Below the pieces are notes generated by a model, which was given only the letters and a program-made list of their open reading frames with translations, was not told where the DNA came from and did not search any database. This document shows positions 1-5,341 of a stretch of DNA of 7,487 nt, one piece after another. This DNA comes from Comamonadaceae bacterium (lineage in GTDB: Bacteria; Pseudomonadota; Gammaproteobacteria; Burkholderiales; Burkholderiaceae_C), in contig CANHBU010000084.1 of NCBI GenBank assembly GCA_947458345.1, positions 1 to 7,487 of the forward strand, read 5' to 3'. Positions within the stretch are counted from its first letter, which is position 1; the number at the start of each line of letters is the position of its first letter. A program made the position numbers and the translations under genes.

Positions 1-672
1 AGCCTCGCGCGCATCACCGAGCGGGTGCAGTTGCCGGTCATCGTCGATGCCGATACCGGCTTTGGCAACGCCCTGAACACCCAGCGCACGGTGCGCGCCT
101 TCGAGCGCGCCGGCGCGGCGATGATTCAGTTGGAAGACCAGACTTTTCCGAAGCGCTGCGGCCACCTTGACGGCAAGGGCGTGGTGCCGGTGGCCGAGAT
201 GTGCGGCAAGCTGCGCGCCGCGCTCGATGCCCGGCACTCCAAAGACACCCTGATCCTGGCGCGCACCGACGCGGTGGCCGTCGAAGGCTTTGATGCGGCG
301 ATGGAGCGCGCTGAGCAATACCTGGCCTGCGGGGTCGATGCGCTCTTCATTGAAGCGGTGCGCAGCCCCGAGCAGATGCAGGCCGCTTGCGGGCGTTTTG
401 CCACGCGCATTCCGATGCTGGCCAATATGGTTGAAGGCGGCAAGACCCCGGTGCACAGCGCGGCGGCACTGGGCGAGATCGGCTACCGCATCGTGATTTT
501 TCCGGGCGGCACGGCCCGCGCCGTTTCGCACCTGCTGCGCCGCTATTACGCCAGCTTGCACCAGCATCAGACCACCGCGCCCTTCAAGGACGAGATGCTC
601 GACTTCGACCAACTCAATGCCCTGATCGGTACGCCCGAGTTGCTGGAAGTGGGCAAGCGGTACGAGGGCTGA
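1..672 (+). CDS. Isocitrate lyase / PEP mutase superfamily enzyme, 3' part (5' end outside window)
   Basis: The reading frame is open from base 1, so this is the C-terminal 223 residues of a longer protein. The GTG at 25 is internal, since family-like sequence precedes it. Visible residues: DADTGFGN (16-23), whose acidic residues bind Mg2+ in this family; LEDQ (44-47); KRCGH (51-55) with the catalytic Cys at 53, as in methylisocitrate lyase PrpB; ARTD (87-90); FIEA (116-119); and ANM (141-143) near the C-terminal active-site side. Family members are usually about 285-300 residues, so roughly 60-75 are missing. These enzymes make or break C-C bonds (or C-P bonds in PEP mutase) next to a 2-oxo acid. 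The Cys favours a lyase (methylisocitrate, dimethylmalate or similar acid) over a mutase or decarboxylase, but the substrate cannot be assigned. It sits 3 bases before a CoA-transferase gene, so the two are probably co-transcribed and co-functional. Confidence 0.87.
   Translation, partial: SLARITERVQLPVIVDADTGFGNALNTQRTVRAFERAGAAMIQLEDQTFPKRCGHLDGKGVVPVAEMCGKLRAALDARHSKDTLILARTDAVAVEGFDAAMERAEQYLACGVDALFIEAVRSPEQMQAACGRFATRIPMLANMVEGGKTPVHSAAALGEIGYRIVIFPGGTARAVSHLLRRYYASLHQHQTTAPFKDEMLDFDQLNALIGTPELLEVGKRYEG
664..668 (+). promoter_or_regulatory. Ribosome binding site of the CoA-transferase gene
   Basis: GAGGG lies 7 bases before the ATG at 676, inside the last codons of the upstream lyase gene. 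It supports that start and fits translation coupled to the upstream gene. Confidence 0.5.
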
Positions 673-675
673 GCG

Positions 676-1833
676 ATGTCCGCCGTCCGCCCTCTGGATC
701 ACATCACCGTGGTCTCGCTGGAGCAGGCGATTGCCGCGCCCCTGTGCCCCCGGCATCTGGCTGACTTGGGCGCGCGGGTGATCAAGGTCGAGCGGCCCGG
801 TTCGGGCGACTTTGCCCGCGACTATGACCAGCGGGCCCGCGGGCAAGCCTCGCATTTTGTGTGGGTCAATCGCTCCAAGGAGAGTTTGGCGCTGGACATC
901 AAGCAGCCCTCGCACCTGGCGGTGCTGCGTGCACTGATCGATCGCGCCGACGTGCTGGTGCAAAACCTGGCCCCCGGGGCCACGGCGCGACTCGGGCTCG
1001 ATGCTGCGACGCTCAGGGCAGCGCAGCCCTCGCTCATCGTCTGTGATATTTCGGGCTACGGCCTGGACGGCCCCTACCGCGACCGCAAGGCCTACGATTT
1101 GTTGATTCAAGGCGAGGCGGGTCTGATCAGCGTGACCGGCACGCCCGAGGCACCTTCAAAAACCGGTAACTCGATTGCCGACATTGCTGCCGGCATGTAT
1201 GCGTACTCGGCCATCCTGGCCGCCATCATCCAGCGCGGCAAGACGGGCGAGGGCTCGCACATCGATGTCTCTATGCTCGAGTCCCTGGTCGAGTGGATGG
1301 GCTACCCGCTCTACTACAGCCTCAATGGCGCGCCCAAGCCAGCGCGGGCCGGCGCCCCGCATGCGGACACACAGCCCTATGGACCACACCAAACCGGCGA
1401 CGGTGGAGCGGTGATTTTGGGCGTGCAAAACCAGCGCGAGTGGGAGCGCTTTTGTGAGGTGGTGCTCGGTCAGCCGCAATTGGCGGCGGACCCGCGTTTT
1501 GACAGCGTGGCCCACCGCAGCGACAACCGTCAGGCCTTGCAGGCGGTGATCCTGGAGGTGTTTGCAGGTTTGAGCAGCGAGCAGGTGACGCAGCGGCTCG
1601 ACGAGGCCCAGATTGCCAATTCGCGCATGAACACCATGGCCGAAGTCTGGGCCCATCCGCAGTTGCAAGCCCGCGAGCGTTGGACCACCGTCGGCTCGCC
1701 GGCCGGATCCTTGCCGGCCTTCTGGCCGCCGGCCACTCAAAGCGGCTTTACCTACCGTATGGGGCCTGTGCCCGCGGTGGGCGAGCACAATGCAAGCATC
1801 TTGCGCGAATTGGGCATGAGCTTGTCGCCCTGA
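676..1833 (+). CDS. CaiB/BaiF family (class III) CoA-transferase
   Basis: A complete 385-residue protein, a normal length for the family. Class III CoA-transferases move CoA between carboxylic acids through a covalent aspartyl-CoA intermediate and form interlocked dimers in the cytoplasm. The N-terminus carries the family signature: LADLGARVIKVERPG at 28-42, after an Ala/Pro-rich loop at 18-23. SGYGLDGPY (126-134) is the usual conserved loop. The segment SIADIAAGMYA contains Asp169, which aligns by motif, and happens also by number, with the catalytic Asp of formyl-CoA transferase. RGKTGEG and HIDVSMLES follow, as is standard. The ATG start is supported by GAGGG 7 bases upstream and by the 3-base gap after the lyase stop. 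The lyase partner suggests a dicarboxylate or branched hydroxy-acid substrate, as in mesaconate, citramalate or itaconate-type routes. That is inference; the donor and acceptor are unknown. Confidence 0.92.
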   Translation: MSAVRPLDHITVVSLEQAIAAPLCPRHLADLGARVIKVERPGSGDFARDYDQRARGQASHFVWVNRSKESLALDIKQPSHLAVLRALIDRADVLVQNLAPGATARLGLDAATLRAAQPSLIVCDISGYGLDGPYRDRKAYDLLIQGEAGLISVTGTPEAPSKTGNSIADIAAGMYAYSAILAAIIQRGKTGEGSHIDVSMLESLVEWMGYPLYYSLNGAPKPARAGAPHADTQPYGPHQTGDGGAVILGVQNQREWERFCEVVLGQPQLAADPRFDSVAHRSDNRQALQAVILEVFAGLSSEQVTQRLDEAQIANSRMNTMAEVWAHPQLQARERWTTVGSPAGSLPAFWPPATQSGFTYRMGPVPAVGEHNASILRELGMSLSP

Positions 1834-1931
1834 GTGCAGTCTTGCCTGGGCTGCAGCGGCAGCCGCGTGATGCGGCAGTTGGGCGCGCACAGCGCACTGG
1901 CTTTCAACTACATACCGTTAAGGGCCCGCAA
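1834..1931. other. Convergent intergenic gap with short GC-rich inverted repeats
   Basis: This 98-base gap separates the CoA-transferase gene from the convergent DUF1624 gene. I see no ORF, promoter or RNA gene. GGCTGC (1849-1854) can pair with GCAGCC (1859-1864) around a 4-base loop. An alternative, mutually exclusive stem pairs GCCGC (1862-1866) with GCGGC (1872-1876). Neither is followed by a T-run, so a Rho-independent terminator for the + strand operon is not well supported. Confidence 0.5.
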
Positions 1932-1941
1932 TCAAGGGCCC
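1922..1941 (-). terminator. Possible hairpin over the stop codon of the DUF1624 gene
   Basis: GGGCCC occurs at 1936-1941 and again at 1922-1927. Each copy is its own reverse complement, so they can form a 6-bp all-GC stem with an 8-base loop that holds the TGA stop (1932-1934). On the - strand the stem is followed only by TTAA, not a U-rich tract. The repeat also reads as a direct repeat of AAGGGCCCG on the + strand. It could be a weak end-of-operon hairpin or chance in GC-rich DNA. Confidence 0.25.
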
Positions 1942-2696
1942 GAAAACCATCGCCAAGCCAGCAGCAGCCCCAGCATCACCGGCTGGTGCAGCATGTAGTA
2001 GCTCAAGCTCCAGCGGCCCAGGGCGGCCAGGGCCCGACCGGGGGCATGCAGCGGCCGGTGCAAGCCGTGCGGCTGACGGCGCAGCAGCGTGCGCATGCCC
2101 ACATGGCCCCAGATCATCACGCCCAGCCAGGGCAGCAGGGGCACATAGTCTTCGGTCACGGGCTTGCGCGAGACCAGGCCGATCCAGTTGAGCCAGCGCT
2201 CGTCGAGCACGCGCAGGCCCGGATTGGCAGCCACCAGCGCCGGGCCCCACCAAGGCAGCGCCAAGGCGGCTGCGCCGGCCAGCCACCACAGTCCATCGTG
2301 CCCGGGCCAGCGCATCGCGGCCCAGCGCAAGATGAGCAGCATGATCGCCATGCCATGGAGCACGCCAAAGTAAATGAAGCTGGTCGGAAACATCCACCAG
2401 GAGCCCAGGCTCACCAGCAAGGCACAAGCGGCGATCTGCACCCAGCGCCGGGCGAACTGGCGCGCGCTTTGCTGCTGCGCGATGGCCAGAGCCTGCCCGG
2501 CACCGGCGCAAAGCAGGAAGGCACTGACGATGAGCGTGCGCTGCGTGGTCCACAGCGGGTCACGGTAGAAGTCCTGGGCAATCAAGCCGAAGTGCTTGAG
2601 GTCAAAGCACAGGTGGTAAAAGCTCATCCAGACCATGGCCAGCCCGCGCAGGGCGTCGAGCCGCTCGAGTCGGGACCCGGGTGCCTGGGTCTGCAT
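1932..2696 (-). CDS. DUF1624 / heparan-alpha-glucosaminide N-acetyltransferase-like membrane protein
   Basis: An integral membrane protein of 254 residues from the ATG at 2696. A GTG one codon earlier (2699) is an equally possible start. Numbered from that GTG, it opens with the DUF1624 hallmark RLERLDALRG (10-19), then FYHLCFDL (27-34), YFGVLHGMA (110-118), DYVPLLPWLGV (184-194) and a C-terminal GRWSLSYYMLHQP (228-240). About seven hydrophobic segments are visible, near 16-33, 53-73, 85-104, 107-125, 136-155, 185-205 and 231-250. The length fits short bacterial members. The family is related to the HGSNAT transmembrane acetyltransferase, which passes an acetyl group across a membrane to a sugar; the bacterial substrates are largely unknown. 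The ATG shares one base with the gspF stop (TGATG), which indicates translational coupling at the end of the T2SS operon. Whether it acts in secretion or in envelope glycan modification cannot be told. Confidence 0.86.
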   Translation of the reverse strand: MQTQAPGSRLERLDALRGLAMVWMSFYHLCFDLKHFGLIAQDFYRDPLWTTQRTLIVSAFLLCAGAGQALAIAQQQSARQFARRWVQIAACALLVSLGSWWMFPTSFIYFGVLHGMAIMLLILRWAAMRWPGHDGLWWLAGAAALALPWWGPALVAANPGLRVLDERWLNWIGLVSRKPVTEDYVPLLPWLGVMIWGHVGMRTLLRRQPHGLHRPLHAPGRALAALGRWSLSYYMLHQPVMLGLLLAWRWFSGP

Positions 2697-3922
2697 CACA
2701 GGGCCAGCTGGTTGAGCTCGATGATGGGCAGCAGCACCGCCAGCACAATGAGCATCACGATGGCCCCCATCGCCACGATCAGCAGCGGCTCGAGCACGGT
2801 GGCCAGTTGCATGGCGCGCCGCTGCACCTCGCCGCTGAGCTGGGTGGCAGCGCGCTGCAGCATCGTCGGGAGCGTGCCGGTCTGCTCGCCCAGGCGGGCA
2901 AACATGGACAGAAGCGTCGGAAAGCGGGGATGGGCCGACAGGGCCGAGGCCAGCGAGGCACCCTCGCGCACCAGCACCAGCGCCTGCTGCGCATCGCGCC
3001 GCATGGCGCGGTTGCGCAAGGTGTCAGCGCCCGCTTGCAGAGCGCGCAAAATGGGCACGCCCGCCGCGGCCAAAAGTGCCAGCGTGGCGGCAAAGCGCGC
3101 CGCGTTGTAGCCGCGCGCAAGCCGGCCCAGCACGGGCAGGCGCAGCCAAGCGGCATCGAAGGACAGCCGCACGTCCTCGTTGCGCAAAGCCAGCCTCAGC
3201 GCCAGTACGCCGCCGGCCAGCAGCACAAGCGCCCACAGCCCCCAGGCGCGCACGAGATCGCTCAGGGACAGCATCACCACGGTCAGCAGAGGAAGGGCCC
3301 GCTTGCTGCCGGTAAAGACCTCCGCCACCTGCGGCACCACATAGCCGAGCAGAAAAATCACGATGGCCAGCGCCACCAGACTGACGATGGCCGGGTAGAG
3401 CGCCGCACCGAGCAGCTTGGCGCGCAGGGCCAGCGTCGCCTCGAGCTCGGTGGCCAGGCTCTCGAGCACGCCCGAGAGCTCGCCGCTTTGCTCGCCGGCG
3501 GCCACGACGGCGCGAAAGGTGTCGTCAAACTCGCGCGGATGCTCGGCCAGCGCCTTGGCCAAGCTGGCGCCGCCATTGATTTGGGCGCGCAGCGCGGCCA
3601 GCAGGTTTTGCTGGCGCTTGTCCGGCGCTTCGTCGCCCAGCACGGTCAAGGCGCGCTCGATCGGCAGACCGGCGCCGACCAGGCTGGCCAGTTGGCGGGT
3701 GAAGATGGCCAGCTGCGTGGCATCGAGGGCGCGGGTGGGCCACAGCTCGCGCTGCAGCCATGGGCCCTGGCTCGGGCCGTCGGTTTGCAAGGGCTCGACC
3801 CGCATGGGCAAGAGCTCGCGGCCGCGCAGCTGCGCGCGTGCGGCGCGGGCCGAGTCGGCCTCGATCACGCCGCGGCTGCTTTTGCCTTGCGCATCGACAG
3901 CTTCGTACGAAAAGGCGGGCAT
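2696..3922 (-). CDS. gspF: Type II secretion system inner-membrane platform protein GspF
   Basis: A complete 408-residue protein, the typical GspF length. GspF is the polytopic core of the inner-membrane assembly platform. It contacts the ATPase GspE and helps convert ATP hydrolysis into pseudopilus assembly. The N-terminus MPAFSYEAVDAQGK is characteristic. Two homologous cytoplasmic T2SSF domains follow: the first has FTRQLASLVGAGLP (74-87) and GEQSGEL (143-149), the second the matching FAATLALLAAAGVP (277-290) and GEQTGTL (345-351). Three transmembrane segments lie near 172-198, 228-246 and 376-402. The end, EPLLIVAMGAIVML (378-391) then LLPIIELNQL, is a strong GspF signature. The start lies 16 bases after the gspE stop, with no strong Shine-Dalgarno sequence. 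The stop overlaps the start of the DUF1624 gene. No gspG follows, unlike many T2SS operons. Confidence 0.97.
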   Translation of the reverse strand: MPAFSYEAVDAQGKSSRGVIEADSARAARAQLRGRELLPMRVEPLQTDGPSQGPWLQRELWPTRALDATQLAIFTRQLASLVGAGLPIERALTVLGDEAPDKRQQNLLAALRAQINGGASLAKALAEHPREFDDTFRAVVAAGEQSGELSGVLESLATELEATLALRAKLLGAALYPAIVSLVALAIVIFLLGYVVPQVAEVFTGSKRALPLLTVVMLSLSDLVRAWGLWALVLLAGGVLALRLALRNEDVRLSFDAAWLRLPVLGRLARGYNAARFAATLALLAAAGVPILRALQAGADTLRNRAMRRDAQQALVLVREGASLASALSAHPRFPTLLSMFARLGEQTGTLPTMLQRAATQLSGEVQRRAMQLATVLEPLLIVAMGAIVMLIVLAVLLPIIELNQLAL

Positions 3923-3938
3923 GGCGGCGACCGTGCTT

Positions 3939-5339
3939 TCAGTCGCGGGTGACCCGCACGAGCTCTTGCAAGGACGTCACGCCCGCTTGCACCAGCCGCT
4001 GCCCGTCGTCGCGCATGATCGTCATGCCCGCGGCGATGGCCGCGCTGCGGATGCCGGCTTCGGCGGCGCGGTCGTGGATGAGCCCGCGCAGGGTGTCGTC
4101 GGTCATCAGCAACTCAAAGATACCGGTGCGTCCGCTGTAGCCGCTGTGCCCGCAGGCCTCGCAGCCCTGGCCAGCGCAGGAGGTGCACAGCTTGCGCACC
4201 AGGCGCTGGGCCAACACGCCGAGCAGGCACGAGCTCAGCAAGAAGGGCTCGATCCCCATGTCGCCCAGCCGCGTGACGGCGCTGACGGCGTCATTGGTGT
4301 GCAAGGTGGCCAACACCAGGTGGCCGGTGAGCGAGGCTTGGATGGCGATCTGTGCGGTTTCAAAGTCCCGGATCTCGCCGATCATGATGATGTCGGGGTC
4401 TTGCCGCAAGATGGCGCGCAGCGCCCGCGCAAAGTCGAGCTCAATGCGCGGGTTGACCTGGGTTTGGCCGACGCCGGGCAGCTCGTACTCGATCGGGTCT
4501 TCCACGGTCATGATGTTGCTTCGGCTGGCATCGAGTTGACCGAGCGCGGCGTACAAGGTGGTGGTCTTGCCCGAACCGGTGGGTCCGGTGACCAAAATCA
4601 GCCCGTGCGGTTGCGCGATCAGGCTCTCGAGCCGGCTCAAGGTCTGGCCCTGCATGCCGACATCGCGCAGGCGCAGGCGCGGCCCCGATTTGTCGAGCAG
4701 GCGCAGCACCGCCCGCTCGCCGTGGGCGCTGGGCAAGGTGGAGACGCGCACGTCAAGCGCGCGGCTGCCGATGCGCAGCGAGATGCGGCCGTCTTGCGGC
4801 AAGCGTTTTTCGGCGATGTCGAGTTCGGCCATGATCTTCAGGCGCGAAATCAGCGCGGCATGCAAGGCGCGGTGCGGCTGCACCACCTCACGCAGGCTGC
4901 CGTCGACGCGAAAGCGCACCGAAGAGTGACGCTCATAGGGCTCGATGTGGATGTCGCTGGCGCCTTCGCGCGCGGCCTGCGTCAGCAGCGCGTTGAGCAG
5001 GCGGATGATGGGCGCATCGTCGGCCATCTCGAGCAGATCCTCGACCGCCGGCAGCTCCTGCATCATGCGCGACAGGTCGACATCGGACTGCACCTCGCTG
5101 GCCACGGCAGCGGCGCTGGACTCGCCTTGCGCGTAGGCGCTGCTGATGCGTTGGCCCAGGTCCTGCTCGGGCAGATGGTGCAGCTCGGGCCTGATGTCGC
5201 CTTGACCGTGCTGGCGCAGCACCTCGGCCAGCGCCTGGCGGTTGCTGCGGCTGCTGATCCAAAGCGTCAGACGGCCCGATTCCTGCTCGAGCAGCATCTG
5301 GTGGCTGCGCGCAAAGGCGTAGGGCAGCAGGTAGCGCAT
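3939..5339 (-). CDS. gspE: Type II secretion system ATPase GspE
   Basis: A 466-residue cytoplasmic hexameric ATPase that powers pseudopilus assembly; in the family it is recruited to the membrane by GspL and GspF. I chose the ATG at 5337-5339, giving MRYLLPYAFA, a family-like beginning 2 bases after the gspD stop. An in-frame ATG at 5394-5396 would add 19 Arg-rich residues and overlap gspD by 55 bases. In order: an N-terminal GspL-binding region (about 1-110); the N2 domain with GASDIHIEPY (126-135); Walker A GPTGSGKTT (252-260, Lys258); Asp box TVEDPIEYE (278-286); Walker B ILRQDPDIIMIGEIRD (310-325); and His box TLHTND (345-350). A zinc-binding site follows at Cys385, 388, 393 and 396, then GYSGRTGIFELL (400-411). 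The Cys pairs are only 4 residues apart, against about 29 in Vibrio EpsE. There is no clear Shine-Dalgarno sequence, so translation is probably coupled to gspD. Confidence 0.97.
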   Translation of the reverse strand: MRYLLPYAFARSHQMLLEQESGRLTLWISSRSNRQALAEVLRQHGQGDIRPELHHLPEQDLGQRISSAYAQGESSAAAVASEVQSDVDLSRMMQELPAVEDLLEMADDAPIIRLLNALLTQAAREGASDIHIEPYERHSSVRFRVDGSLREVVQPHRALHAALISRLKIMAELDIAEKRLPQDGRISLRIGSRALDVRVSTLPSAHGERAVLRLLDKSGPRLRLRDVGMQGQTLSRLESLIAQPHGLILVTGPTGSGKTTTLYAALGQLDASRSNIMTVEDPIEYELPGVGQTQVNPRIELDFARALRAILRQDPDIIMIGEIRDFETAQIAIQASLTGHLVLATLHTNDAVSAVTRLGDMGIEPFLLSSCLLGVLAQRLVRKLCTSCAGQGCEACGHSGYSGRTGIFELLMTDDTLRGLIHDRAAEAGIRSAAIAAGMTIMRDDGQRLVQAGVTSLQELVRVTRD

Positions 5340-5341
5340 GG

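Noticed and set aside
25..27. GTG at 25 as the start of the isocitrate-lyase-family gene
   Set aside because: The frame is open to base 1 with plausible coding sequence, and starting here would delete the N-terminal part of the barrel that all family members have.
1156..1890. A 244-codon - strand open frame opposite the CoA-transferase gene
   Set aside because: It is antisense to a complete enzyme with an intact catalytic residue. The translation has no family features.
1680..3110. A 476-codon + strand open frame running from the CoA-transferase end across DUF1624 and gspF
   Set aside because: It overlaps three well-supported genes in another frame or strand and has a low-complexity Gln/His/Pro/Ala composition.
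2681..3952. A 423-codon + strand open frame opposite gspF
   Set aside because: It mirrors gspF almost exactly, is Gln/Gly/His-rich and shows no domain; it is a shadow of gspF codon bias.
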